The notes under the pieces are model-generated. The model did no database searches. It was not told where the DNA came from and saw nothing but the letters and a program-made list of their open reading frames with translations. Shown one piece after another: positions 1-15,000 of a DNA stretch of 64,000 nucleotides (the first letter of the stretch is position 1; every line of letters begins with the position of its first letter). Made by a program: the position numbers and the translations under genes. This DNA comes from Hexactinellida sp. DTS-2022 (taxonomy: Eukaryota; Porifera; Hexactinellida): contig JAPNXP010000002.1 of the NCBI GenBank assembly GCA_028753945.1, forward strand, positions 1-64,000, written 5' to 3'.

Positions 1-3000
1 TTTTATAGCATTCTTGAAATCTATCTTCTTATGGTTAAAAATTGGCTGGGAACGAAGGGAGTGATAGAATTCTTCTTATTAATTGTCTTTTATGAGGTAT
101 AGTGAAAGGACTGGCTATCTTTATGTGATGTTTGGGATGTCTGGTGAAAAGTAAATCTCTTTTTAAAGTGACCTGGATTGTTTATTGTCAAACAGTCACC
201 TTCCAAATGTACTTTTATAGCATTCTTGAAATCTATCTTCTTATGGTTAAAAATTGGCTGGGAACGAAGGGAGTGATAGAATTCTTCTTATTAATTGTCT
301 TTTATGAGGTATAGTGAAAGGACTGGCTATCTTTATGTGATGTTTGGGATGTCTGGTGAAAAGTAAATCTCTTTTTAAAGTGACCTGGATTGTTTATTGT
401 CAAACAGTCACCTTCCAAATGTACTTTTATAGCATTCTTGAAATCTATCTTCTTATGGTTAAAAATTGGCTGGGAACGAAGGGAGTGATAGAATTCTTCT
501 TATTAATTGTCTTTTATGAGGTATAGTGAAAGGACTGGCTATCTTTATGTGATGTTTGGGATGTCTGGTGAAAAGTAAATCTCTTTTTAAAGTGACCTGG
601 ATTGTTTATTGTCAAACAGTCACCTTCCAAATGTACTTTTATAGCATTCTTGAAATCTATCTTCTTATGGTTAAAAATTGGCTGGGAACGAAGGGAGTGA
701 TAGAATTCTTCTTATTAATTGTCTTTTATGAGGTATAGTGAAAGGACTGGCTATCTTTATGTGATGTTTGGGATGTCTGGTGAAAAGTAAATCTCTTTTT
801 AAAGTGACCTGGATTGTTTATTGTCAAACAGTCACCTTCCAAATGTACTTTTATAGCATTCTTGAAATCTATCTTCTTATGGTTAAAAATTGGCTGGGAA
901 CGAAGGGAGTGATAGAATTCTTCTTATTAATTGTCTTTTATGAGGTATAGTGAAAGGACTGGCTATCTTTATGTGATGTTTGGGATGTCTGGTGAAAAGT
1001 AAATCTCTTTTTAAAGTGACCTGGATTGTTTATTGTCAAACAGTCACCTTCCAAATGTACTTTTATAGCATTCTTGAAATCTATCTTCTTATGGTTAAAA
1101 ATTGGCTGGGAACGAAGGGAGTGATAGAATTCTTCTTATTAATTGTCTTTTATGAGGTATAGTGAAAGGACTGGCTATCTTTATGTGATGTTTGGGATGT
1201 CTGGTGAAAAGTAAATCTCTTTTTAAAGTGACCTGGATTGTTTATTGTCAAACAGTCACCTTCCAAATGTACTTTTATAGCATTCTTGAAATCTATCTTC
1301 TTATGGTTAAAAATTGGCTGGGAACGAAGGGAGTGATAGAATTCTTCTTATTAATTGTCTTTTATGAGGTATAGTGAAAGGACTGGCTATCTTTATGTGA
1401 TGTTTGGGATGTCTGGTGAAAAGTAAATCTCTTTTTAAAGTGACCTGGATTGTTTATTGTCAAACAGTCACCTTCCAAATGTACTTTTATAGCATTCTTG
1501 AAATCTATCTTCTTATGGTTAAAAATTGGCTGGGAACGAAGGGAGTGATAGAATTCTTCTTATTAATTGTCTTTTATGAGGTATAGTGAAAGGACTGGCT
1601 ATCTTTATGTGATGTTTGGGATGTCTGGTGAAAAGTAAATCTCTTTTTAAAGTGACCTGGATTGTTTATTGTCAAACAGTCACCTTCCAAATGTACTTTT
1701 ATAGCATTCTTGAAATCTATCTTCTTATGGTTAAAAATTGGCTGGGAACGAAGGGAGTGATAGAATTCTTCTTATTAATTGTCTTTTATGAGGTATAGTG
1801 AAAGGACTGGCTATCTTTATGTGATGTTTGGGATGTCTGGTGAAAAGTAAATCTCTTTTTAAAGTGACCTGGATTGTTTATTGTCAAACAGTCACCTTCC
1901 AAATGTACTTTTATAGCATTCTTGAAATCTATCTTCTTATGGTTAAAAATTGGCTGGGAACGAAGGGAGTGATAGAATTCTTCTTATTAATTGTCTTTTA
2001 TGAGGTATAGTGAAAGGACTGGCTATCTTTATGTGATGTTTGGGATGTCTGGTGAAAAGTAAATCTCTTTTTAAAGTGACCTGGATTGTTTATTGTCAAA
2101 CAGTCACCTTCCAAATGTACTTTTATAGCATTCTTGAAATCTATCTTCTTATGGTTAAAAATTGGCTGGGAACGAAGGGAGTGATAGAATTCTTCTTATT
2201 AATTGTCTTTTATGAGGTATAGTGAAAGGACTGGCTATCTTTATGTGATGTTTGGGATGTCTGGTGAAAAGTAAATCTCTTTTTAAAGTGACCTGGATTG
2301 TTTATTGTCAAACAGTCACCTTCCAAATGTACTTTTATAGCATTCTTGAAATCTATCTTCTTATGGTTAAAAATTGGCTGGGAACGAAGGGAGTGATAGA
2401 ATTCTTCTTATTAATTGTCTTTTATGAGGTATAGTGAAAGGACTGGCTATCTTTATGTGATGTTTGGGATGTCTGGTGAAAAGTAAATCTCTTTTTAAAG
2501 TGACCTGGATTGTTTATTGTCAAACAGTCACCTTCCAAATGTACTTTTATAGCATTCTTGAAATCTATCTTCTTATGGTTAAAAATTGGCTGGGAACGAA
2601 GGGAGTGATAGAATTCTTCTTATTAATTGTCTTTTATGAGGTATAGTGAAAGGACTGGCTATCTTTATGTGATGTTTGGGATGTCTGGTGAAAAGTAAAT
2701 CTCTTTTTAAAGTGACCTGGATTGTTTATTGTCAAACAGTCACCTTCCAAATGTACTTTTATAGCATTCTTGAAATCTATCTTCTTATGGTTAAAAATTG
2801 GCTGGGAACGAAGGGAGTGATAGAATTCTTCTTATTAATTGTCTTTTATGAGGTATAGTGAAAGGACTGGCTATCTTTATGTGATGTTTGGGATGTCTGG
2901 TGAAAAGTAAATCTCTTTTTAAAGTGACCTGGATTGTTTATTGTCAAACAGTCACCTTCCAAATGTACTTTTATAGCATTCTTGAAATCTATCTTCTTAT

Positions 3001-6000
3001 GGTTAAAAATTGGCTGGGAACGAAGGGAGTGATAGAATTCTTCTTATTAATTGTCTTTTATGAGGTATAGTGAAAGGACTGGCTATCTTTATGTGATGTT
3101 TGGGATGTCTGGTGAAAAGTAAATCTCTTTTTAAAGTGACCTGGATTGTTTATTGTCAAACAGTCACCTTCCAAATGTACTTTTATAGCATTCTTGAAAT
3201 CTATCTTCTTATGGTTAAAAATTGGCTGGGAACGAAGGGAGTGATAGAATTCTTCTTATTAATTGTCTTTTATGAGGTATAGTGAAAGGACTGGCTATCT
3301 TTATGTGATGTTTGGGATGTCTGGTGAAAAGTAAATCTCTTTTTAAAGTGACCTGGATTGTTTATTGTCAAACAGTCACCTTCCAAATGTACTTTTATAG
3401 CATTCTTGAAATCTATCTTCTTATGGTTAAAAATTGGCTGGGAACGAAGGGAGTGATAGAATTCTTCTTATTAATTGTCTTTTATGAGGTATAGTGAAAG
3501 GACTGGCTATCTTTATGTGATGTTTGGGATGTCTGGTGAAAAGTAAATCTCTTTTTAAAGTGACCTGGATTGTTTATTGTCAAACAGTCACCTTCCAAAT
3601 GTACTTTTATAGCATTCTTGAAATCTATCTTCTTATGGTTAAAAATTGGCTGGGAACGAAGGGAGTGATAGAATTCTTCTTATTAATTGTCTTTTATGAG
3701 GTATAGTGAAAGGACTGGCTATCTTTATGTGATGTTTGGGATGTCTGGTGAAAAGTAAATCTCTTTTTAAAGTGACCTGGATTGTTTATTGTCAAACAGT
3801 CACCTTCCAAATGTACTTTTATAGCATTCTTGAAATCTATCTTCTTATGGTTAAAAATTGGCTGGGAACGAAGGGAGTGATAGAATTCTTCTTATTAATT
3901 GTCTTTTATGAGGTATAGTGAAAGGACTGGCTATCTTTATGTGATGTTTGGGATGTCTGGTGAAAAGTAAATCTCTTTTTAAAGTGACCTGGATTGTTTA
4001 TTGTCAAACAGTCACCTTCCAAATGTACTTTTATAGCATTCTTGAAATCTATCTTCTTATGGTTAAAAATTGGCTGGGAACGAAGGGAGTGATAGAATTC
4101 TTCTTATTAATTGTCTTTTATGAGGTATAGTGAAAGGACTGGCTATCTTTATGTGATGTTTGGGATGTCTGGTGAAAAGTAAATCTCTTTTTAAAGTGAC
4201 CTGGATTGTTTATTGTCAAACAGTCACCTTCCAAATGTACTTTTATAGCATTCTTGAAATCTATCTTCTTATGGTTAAAAATTGGCTGGGAACGAAGGGA
4301 GTGATAGAATTCTTCTTATTAATTGTCTTTTATGAGGTATAGTGAAAGGACTGGCTATCTTTATGTGATGTTTGGGATGTCTGGTGAAAAGTAAATCTCT
4401 TTTTAAAGTGACCTGGATTGTTTATTGTCAAACAGTCACCTTCCAAATGTACTTTTATAGCATTCTTGAAATCTATCTTCTTATGGTTAAAAATTGGCTG
4501 GGAACGAAGGGAGTGATAGAATTCTTCTTATTAATTGTCTTTTATGAGGTATAGTGAAAGGACTGGCTATCTTTATGTGATGTTTGGGATGTCTGGTGAA
4601 AAGTAAATCTCTTTTTAAAGTGACCTGGATTGTTTATTGTCAAACAGTCACCTTCCAAATGTACTTTTATAGCATTCTTGAAATCTATCTTCTTATGGTT
4701 AAAAATTGGCTGGGAACGAAGGGAGTGATAGAATTCTTCTTATTAATTGTCTTTTATGAGGTATAGTGAAAGGACTGGCTATCTTTATGTGATGTTTGGG
4801 ATGTCTGGTGAAAAGTAAATCTCTTTTTAAAGTGACCTGGATTGTTTATTGTCAAACAGTCACCTTCCAAATGTACTTTTATAGCATTCTTGAAATCTAT
4901 CTTCTTATGGTTAAAAATTGGCTGGGAACGAAGGGAGTGATAGAATTCTTCTTATTAATTGTCTTTTATGAGGTATAGTGAAAGGACTGGCTATCTTTAT
5001 GTGATGTTTGGGATGTCTGGTGAAAAGTAAATCTCTTTTTAAAGTGACCTGGATTGTTTATTGTCAAACAGTCACCTTCCAAATGTACTTTTATAGCATT
5101 CTTGAAATCTATCTTCTTATGGTTAAAAATTGGCTGGGAACGAAGGGAGTGATAGAATTCTTCTTATTAATTGTCTTTTATGAGGTATAGTGAAAGGACT
5201 GGCTATCTTTATGTGATGTTTGGGATGTCTGGTGAAAAGTAAATCTCTTTTTAAAGTGACCTGGATTGTTTATTGTCAAACAGTCACCTTCCAAATGTAC
5301 TTTTATAGCATTCTTGAAATCTATCTTCTTATGGTTAAAAATTGGCTGGGAACGAAGGGAGTGATAGAATTCTTCTTATTAATTGTCTTTTATGAGGTAT
5401 AGTGAAAGGACTGGCTATCTTTATGTGATGTTTGGGATGTCTGGTGAAAAGTAAATCTCTTTTTAAAGTGACCTGGATTGTTTATTGTCAAACAGTCACC
5501 TTCCAAATGTACTTTTATAGCATTCTTGAAATCTATCTTCTTATGGTTAAAAATTGGCTGGGAACGAAGGGAGTGATAGAATTCTTCTTATTAATTGTCT
5601 TTTATGAGGTATAGTGAAAGGACTGGCTATCTTTATGTGATGTTTGGGATGTCTGGTGAAAAGTAAATCTCTTTTTAAAGTGACCTGGATTGTTTATTGT
5701 CAAACAGTCACCTTCCAAATGTACTTTTATAGCATTCTTGAAATCTATCTTCTTATGGTTAAAAATTGGCTGGGAACGAAGGGAGTGATAGAATTCTTCT
5801 TATTAATTGTCTTTTATGAGGTATAGTGAAAGGACTGGCTATCTTTATGTGATGTTTGGGATGTCTGGTGAAAAGTAAATCTCTTTTTAAAGTGACCTGG
5901 ATTGTTTATTGTCAAACAGTCACCTTCCAAATGTACTTTTATAGCATTCTTGAAATCTATCTTCTTATGGTTAAAAATTGGCTGGGAACGAAGGGAGTGA

Positions 6001-9000
6001 TAGAATTCTTCTTATTAATTGTCTTTTATGAGGTATAGTGAAAGGACTGGCTATCTTTATGTGATGTTTGGGATGTCTGGTGAAAAGTAAATCTCTTTTT
6101 AAAGTGACCTGGATTGTTTATTGTCAAACAGTCACCTTCCAAATGTACTTTTATAGCATTCTTGAAATCTATCTTCTTATGGTTAAAAATTGGCTGGGAA
6201 CGAAGGGAGTGATAGAATTCTTCTTATTAATTGTCTTTTATGAGGTATAGTGAAAGGACTGGCTATCTTTATGTGATGTTTGGGATGTCTGGTGAAAAGT
6301 AAATCTCTTTTTAAAGTGACCTGGATTGTTTATTGTCAAACAGTCACCTTCCAAATGTACTTTTATAGCATTCTTGAAATCTATCTTCTTATGGTTAAAA
6401 ATTGGCTGGGAACGAAGGGAGTGATAGAATTCTTCTTATTAATTGTCTTTTATGAGGTATAGTGAAAGGACTGGCTATCTTTATGTGATGTTTGGGATGT
6501 CTGGTGAAAAGTAAATCTCTTTTTAAAGTGACCTGGATTGTTTATTGTCAAACAGTCACCTTCCAAATGTACTTTTATAGCATTCTTGAAATCTATCTTC
6601 TTATGGTTAAAAATTGGCTGGGAACGAAGGGAGTGATAGAATTCTTCTTATTAATTGTCTTTTATGAGGTATAGTGAAAGGACTGGCTATCTTTATGTGA
6701 TGTTTGGGATGTCTGGTGAAAAGTAAATCTCTTTTTAAAGTGACCTGGATTGTTTATTGTCAAACAGTCACCTTCCAAATGTACTTTTATAGCATTCTTG
6801 AAATCTATCTTCTTATGGTTAAAAATTGGCTGGGAACGAAGGGAGTGATAGAATTCTTCTTATTAATTGTCTTTTATGAGGTATAGTGAAAGGACTGGCT
6901 ATCTTTATGTGATGTTTGGGATGTCTGGTGAAAAGTAAATCTCTTTTTAAAGTGACCTGGATTGTTTATTGTCAAACAGTCACCTTCCAAATGTACTTTT
7001 ATAGCATTCTTGAAATCTATCTTCTTATGGTTAAAAATTGGCTGGGAACGAAGGGAGTGATAGAATTCTTCTTATTAATTGTCTTTTATGAGGTATAGTG
7101 AAAGGACTGGCTATCTTTATGTGATGTTTGGGATGTCTGGTGAAAAGTAAATCTCTTTTTAAAGTGACCTGGATTGTTTATTGTCAAACAGTCACCTTCC
7201 AAATGTACTTTTATAGCATTCTTGAAATCTATCTTCTTATGGTTAAAAATTGGCTGGGAACGAAGGGAGTGATAGAATTCTTCTTATTAATTGTCTTTTA
7301 TGAGGTATAGTGAAAGGACTGGCTATCTTTATGTGATGTTTGGGATGTCTGGTGAAAAGTAAATCTCTTTTTAAAGTGACCTGGATTGTTTATTGTCAAA
7401 CAGTCACCTTCCAAATGTACTTTTATAGCATTCTTGAAATCTATCTTCTTATGGTTAAAAATTGGCTGGGAACGAAGGGAGTGATAGAATTCTTCTTATT
7501 AATTGTCTTTTATGAGGTATAGTGAAAGGACTGGCTATCTTTATGTGATGTTTGGGATGTCTGGTGAAAAGTAAATCTCTTTTTAAAGTGACCTGGATTG
7601 TTTATTGTCAAACAGTCACCTTCCAAATGTACTTTTATAGCATTCTTGAAATCTATCTTCTTATGGTTAAAAATTGGCTGGGAACGAAGGGAGTGATAGA
7701 ATTCTTCTTATTAATTGTCTTTTATGAGGTATAGTGAAAGGACTGGCTATCTTTATGTGATGTTTGGGATGTCTGGTGAAAAGTAAATCTCTTTTTAAAG
7801 TGACCTGGATTGTTTATTGTCAAACAGTCACCTTCCAAATGTACTTTTATAGCATTCTTGAAATCTATCTTCTTATGGTTAAAAATTGGCTGGGAACGAA
7901 GGGAGTGATAGAATTCTTCTTATTAATTGTCTTTTATGAGGTATAGTGAAAGGACTGGCTATCTTTATGTGATGTTTGGGATGTCTGGTGAAAAGTAAAT
8001 CTCTTTTTAAAGTGACCTGGATTGTTTATTGTCAAACAGTCACCTTCCAAATGTACTTTTATAGCATTCTTGAAATCTATCTTCTTATGGTTAAAAATTG
8101 GCTGGGAACGAAGGGAGTGATAGAATTCTTCTTATTAATTGTCTTTTATGAGGTATAGTGAAAGGACTGGCTATCTTTATGTGATGTTTGGGATGTCTGG
8201 TGAAAAGTAAATCTCTTTTTAAAGTGACCTGGATTGTTTATTGTCAAACAGTCACCTTCCAAATGTACTTTTATAGCATTCTTGAAATCTATCTTCTTAT
8301 GGTTAAAAATTGGCTGGGAACGAAGGGAGTGATAGAATTCTTCTTATTAATTGTCTTTTATGAGGTATAGTGAAAGGACTGGCTATCTTTATGTGATGTT
8401 TGGGATGTCTGGTGAAAAGTAAATCTCTTTTTAAAGTGACCTGGATTGTTTATTGTCAAACAGTCACCTTCCAAATGTACTTTTATAGCATTCTTGAAAT
8501 CTATCTTCTTATGGTTAAAAATTGGCTGGGAACGAAGGGAGTGATAGAATTCTTCTTATTAATTGTCTTTTATGAGGTATAGTGAAAGGACTGGCTATCT
8601 TTATGTGATGTTTGGGATGTCTGGTGAAAAGTAAATCTCTTTTTAAAGTGACCTGGATTGTTTATTGTCAAACAGTCACCTTCCAAATGTACTTTTATAG
8701 CATTCTTGAAATCTATCTTCTTATGGTTAAAAATTGGCTGGGAACGAAGGGAGTGATAGAATTCTTCTTATTAATTGTCTTTTATGAGGTATAGTGAAAG
8801 GACTGGCTATCTTTATGTGATGTTTGGGATGTCTGGTGAAAAGTAAATCTCTTTTTAAAGTGACCTGGATTGTTTATTGTCAAACAGTCACCTTCCAAAT
8901 GTACTTTTATAGCATTCTTGAAATCTATCTTCTTATGGTTAAAAATTGGCTGGGAACGAAGGGAGTGATAGAATTCTTCTTATTAATTGTCTTTTATGAG

Positions 9001-12000
9001 GTATAGTGAAAGGACTGGCTATCTTTATGTGATGTTTGGGATGTCTGGTGAAAAGTAAATCTCTTTTTAAAGTGACCTGGATTGTTTATTGTCAAACAGT
9101 CACCTTCCAAATGTACTTTTATAGCATTCTTGAAATCTATCTTCTTATGGTTAAAAATTGGCTGGGAACGAAGGGAGTGATAGAATTCTTCTTATTAATT
9201 GTCTTTTATGAGGTATAGTGAAAGGACTGGCTATCTTTATGTGATGTTTGGGATGTCTGGTGAAAAGTAAATCTCTTTTTAAAGTGACCTGGATTGTTTA
9301 TTGTCAAACAGTCACCTTCCAAATGTACTTTTATAGCATTCTTGAAATCTATCTTCTTATGGTTAAAAATTGGCTGGGAACGAAGGGAGTGATAGAATTC
9401 TTCTTATTAATTGTCTTTTATGAGGTATAGTGAAAGGACTGGCTATCTTTATGTGATGTTTGGGATGTCTGGTGAAAAGTAAATCTCTTTTTAAAGTGAC
9501 CTGGATTGTTTATTGTCAAACAGTCACCTTCCAAATGTACTTTTATAGCATTCTTGAAATCTATCTTCTTATGGTTAAAAATTGGCTGGGAACGAAGGGA
9601 GTGATAGAATTCTTCTTATTAATTGTCTTTTATGAGGTATAGTGAAAGGACTGGCTATCTTTATGTGATGTTTGGGATGTCTGGTGAAAAGTAAATCTCT
9701 TTTTAAAGTGACCTGGATTGTTTATTGTCAAACAGTCACCTTCCAAATGTACTTTTATAGCATTCTTGAAATCTATCTTCTTATGGTTAAAAATTGGCTG
9801 GGAACGAAGGGAGTGATAGAATTCTTCTTATTAATTGTCTTTTATGAGGTATAGTGAAAGGACTGGCTATCTTTATGTGATGTTTGGGATGTCTGGTGAA
9901 AAGTAAATCTCTTTTTAAAGTGACCTGGATTGTTTATTGTCAAACAGTCACCTTCCAAATGTACTTTTATAGCATTCTTGAAATCTATCTTCTTATGGTT
10001 AAAAATTGGCTGGGAACGAAGGGAGTGATAGAATTCTTCTTATTAATTGTCTTTTATGAGGTATAGTGAAAGGACTGGCTATCTTTATGTGATGTTTGGG
10101 ATGTCTGGTGAAAAGTAAATCTCTTTTTAAAGTGACCTGGATTGTTTATTGTCAAACAGTCACCTTCCAAATGTACTTTTATAGCATTCTTGAAATCTAT
10201 CTTCTTATGGTTAAAAATTGGCTGGGAACGAAGGGAGATGATAGAATTCTTCTTATTAATTGTCTTTTATGAGGTATAGTGAAAGGACTGGCTATCTTTA
10301 TGTGATGTTTGGGATGTCTGGTGAAAAGTAAATCTCTTTTTAAAGTGACCTGGATTGTTTATTGTCAAACAGTCACCTTCCAAATGTACTTTTATAGCAT
10401 TCTTGAAATCTATCTTCTTATGGTTAAAAATTGGCTGGGAACGAAGGGAGTGATAGAATTCTTCTTATTAATTGTCTTTTATGAGGTATAGTGAAAGGAC
10501 TGGCTATCTTTATGTGATGTTTGGGATGTCTGGTGAAAAGTAAATCTCTTTTTAAAGTGACCTGGATTGTTTATTGTCAAACAGTCACCTTCCAAATGTA
10601 CTTTTATAGCATTCTTGAAATCTATCTTCTTATGGTTAAAAATTGGCTGGGAACGAAGGGAGTGATAGAATTCTTCTTATTAATTGTCTTTTATGAGGTA
10701 TAGTGAAAGGACTGGCTATCTTTATGTGATGTTTGGGATGTCTGGTGAAAAGTAAATCTCTTTTTAAAGTGACCTGGATTGTTTATTGTCAAACAGTCAC
10801 CTTCCAAATGTACTTTTATAGCATTCTTGAAATCTATCTTCTTATGGTTAAAAATTGGCTGGGAACGAAGGGAGTGATAGAATTCTTCTTATTAATTGTC
10901 TTTTATGAGGTATAGTGAAAGGACTGGCTATCTTTATGTGATGTTTGGGATGTCTGGTGAAAAGTAAATCTCTTTTTAAAGTGACCTGGATTGTTTATTG
11001 TCAAACAGTCACCTTCCAAATGTACTTTTATAGCATTCTTGAAATCTATCTTCTTATGGTTAAAAATTGGCTGGGAACGAAGGGAGTGATAGAATTCTTC
11101 TTATTAATTGTCTTTTATGAGGTATAGTGAAAGGACTGGCTATCTTTATGTGATGTTTGGGATGTCTGGTGAAAAGTAAATCTCTTTTTAAAGTGACCTG
11201 GATTGTTTATTGTCAAACAGTCACCTTCCAAATGTACTTTTATAGCATTCTTGAAATCTATCTTCTTATGGTTAAAAATTGGCTGGGAACGAAGGGAGTG
11301 ATAGAATTCTTCTTATTAATTGTCTTTTATGAGGTATAGTGAAAGGACTGGCTATCTTTATGTGATGTTTGGGATGTCTGGTGAAAAGTAAATCTCTTTT
11401 TAAAGTGACCTGGATTGTTTATTGTCAAACAGTCACCTTCCAAATGTACTTTTATAGCATTCTTGAAATCTATCTTCTTATGGTTAAAAATTGGCTGGGA
11501 ACGAAGGGAGTGATAGAATTCTTCTTATTAATTGTCTTTTATGAGGTATAGTGAAAGGACTGGCTATCTTTATGTGATGTTTGGGATGTCTGGTGAAAAG
11601 TAAATCTCTTTTTAAAGTGACCTGGATTGTTTATTGTCAAACAGTCACCTTCCAAATGTACTTTTATAGCATTCTTGAAATCTATCTTCTTATGGTTAAA
11701 AATTGGCTGGGAACGAAGGGAGTGATAGAATTCTTCTTATTAATTGTCTTTTATGAGGTATAGTGAAAGGACTGGCTATCTTTATGTGATGTTTGGGATG
11801 TCTGGTGAAAAGTAAATCTCTTTTTAAAGTGACCTGGATTGTTTATTGTCAAACAGTCACCTTCCAAATGTACTTTTATAGCATTCTTGAAATCTATCTT
11901 CTTATGGTTAAAAATTGGCTGGGAACGAAGGGAGTGATAGAATTCTTCTTATTAATTGTCTTTTATGAGGTATAGTGAAAGGACTGGCTATCTTTATGTG

Positions 12001-15000
12001 ATGTTTGGGATGTCTGGTGAAAAGTAAATCTCTTTTTAAAGTGACCTGGATTGTTTATTGTCAAACAGTCACCTTCCAAATGTACTTTTATAGCATTCTT
12101 GAAATCTATCTTCTTATGGTTAAAAATTGGCTGGGAACGAAGGGAGTGATAGAATTCTTCTTATTAATTGTCTTTTATGAGGTATAGTGAAAGGACTGGC
12201 TATCTTTATGTGATGTTTGGGATGTCTGGTGAAAAGTAAATCTCTTTTTAAAGTGACCTGGATTGTTTATTGTCAAACAGTCACCTTCCAAATGTACTTT
12301 TATAGCATTCTTGAAATCTATCTTCTTATGGTTAAAAATTGGCTGGGAACGAAGGGAGTGATAGAATTCTTCTTATTAATTGTCTTTTATGAGGTATAGT
12401 GAAAGGACTGGCTATCTTTATGTGATGTTTGGGATGTCTGGTGAAAAGTAAATCTCTTTTTAAAGTGACCTGGATTGTTTATTGTCAAACAGTCACCTTC
12501 CAAATGTACTTTTATAGCATTCTTGAAATCTATCTTCTTATGGTTAAAAATTGGCTGGGAACGAAGGGAGTGATAGAATTCTTCTTATTAATTGTCTTTT
12601 ATGAGGTATAGTGAAAGGACTGGCTATCTTTATGTGATGTTTGGGATGTCTGGTGAAAAGTAAATCTCTTTTTAAAGTGACCTGGATTGTTTATTGTCAA
12701 ACAGTCACCTTCCAAATGTACTTTTATAGCATTCTTGAAATCTATCTTCTTATGGTTAAAAATTGGCTGGGAACGAAGGGAGTGATAGAATTCTTCTTAT
12801 TAATTGTCTTTTATGAGGTATAGTGAAAGGACTGGCTATCTTTATGTGATGTTTGGGATGTCTGGTGAAAAGTAAATCTCTTTTTAAAGTGACCTGGATT
12901 GTTTATTGTCAAACAGTCACCTTCCAAATGTACTTTTATAGCATTCTTGAAATCTATCTTCTTATGGTTAAAAATTGGCTGGGAACGAAGGGAGTGATAG
13001 AATTCTTCTTATTAATTGTCTTTTATGAGGTATAGTGAAAGGACTGGCTATCTTTATGTGATGTTTGGGATGTCTGGTGAAAAGTAAATCTCTTTTTAAA
13101 GTGACCTGGATTGTTTATTGTCAAACAGTCACCTTCCAAATGTACTTTTATAGCATTCTTGAAATCTATCTTCTTATGGTTAAAAATTGGCTGGGAACGA
13201 AGGGAGTGATAGAATTCTTCTTATTAATTGTCTTTTATGAGGTATAGTGAAAGGACTGGCTATCTTTATGTGATGTTTGGGATGTCTGGTGAAAAGTAAA
13301 TCTCTTTTTAAAGTGACCTGGATTGTTTATTGTCAAACAGTCACCTTCCAAATGTACTTTTATAGCATTCTTGAAATCTATCTTCTTATGGTTAAAAATT
13401 GGCTGGGAACGAAGGGAGTGATAGAATTCTTCTTATTAATTGTCTTTTATGAGGTATAGTGAAAGGACTGGCTATCTTTATGTGATGTTTGGGATGTCTG
13501 GTGAAAAGTAAATCTCTTTTTAAAGTGACCTGGATTGTTTATTGTCAAACAGTCACCTTCCAAATGTACTTTTATAGCATTCTTGAAATCTATCTTCTTA
13601 TGGTTAAAAATTGGCTGGGAACGAAGGGAGTGATAGAATTCTTCTTATTAATTGTCTTTTATGAGGTATAGTGAAAGGACTGGCTATCTTTATGTGATGT
13701 TTGGGATGTCTGGTGAAAAGTAAATCTCTTTTTAAAGTGACCTGGATTGTTTATTGTCAAACAGTCACCTTCCAAATGTACTTTTATAGCATTCTTGAAA
13801 TCTATCTTCTTATGGTTAAAAATTGGCTGGGAACGAAGGGAGTGATAGAATTCTTCTTATTAATTGTCTTTTATGAGGTATAGTGAAAGGACTGGCTATC
13901 TTTATGTGATGTTTGGGATGTCTGGTGAAAAGTAAATCTCTTTTTAAAGTGACCTGGATTGTTTATTGTCAAACAGTCACCTTCCAAATGTACTTTTATA
14001 GCATTCTTGAAATCTATCTTCTTATGGTTAAAAATTGGCTGGGAACGAAGGGAGTGATAGAATTCTTCTTATTAATTGTCTTTTATGAGGTATAGTGAAA
14101 GGACTGGCTATCTTTATGTGATGTTTGGGATGTCTGGTGAAAAGTAAATCTCTTTTTAAAGTGACCTGGATTGTTTATTGTCAAACAGTCACCTTCCAAA
14201 TGTACTTTTATAGCATTCTTGAAATCTATCTTCTTATGGTTAAAAATTGGCTGGGAACGAAGGGAGTGATAGAATTCTTCTTATTAATTGTCTTTTATGA
14301 GGTATAGTGAAAGGACTGGCTATCTTTATGTGATGTTTGGGATGTCTGGTGAAAAGTAAATCTCTTTTTAAAGTGACCTGGATTGTTTATTGTCAAACAG
14401 TCACCTTCCAAATGTACTTTTATAGCATTCTTGAAATCTATCTTCTTATGGTTAAAAATTGGCTGGGAACGAAGGGAGTGATAGAATTCTTCTTATTAAT
14501 TGTCTTTTATGAGGTATAGTGAAAGGACTGGCTATCTTTATGTGATGTTTGGGATGTCTGGTGAAAAGTAAATCTCTTTTTAAAGTGACCTGGATTGTTT
14601 ATTGTCAAACAGTCACCTTCCAAATGTACTTTTATAGCATTCTTGAAATCTATCTTCTTATGGTTAAAAATTGGCTGGGAACGAAGGGAGTGATAGAATT
14701 CTTCTTATTAATTGTCTTTTATGAGGTATAGTGAAAGGACTGGCTATCTTTATGTGATGTTTGGGATGTCTGGTGAAAAGTAAATCTCTTTTTAAAGTGA
14801 CCTGGATTGTTTATTGTCAAACAGTCACCTTCCAAATGTACTTTTATAGCATTCTTGAAATCTATCTTCTTATGGTTAAAAATTGGCTGGGAACGAAGGG
14901 AGTGATAGAATTCTTCTTATTAATTGTCTTTTATGAGGTATAGTGAAAGGACTGGCTATCTTTATGTGATGTTTGGGATGTCTGGTGAAAAGTAAATCTC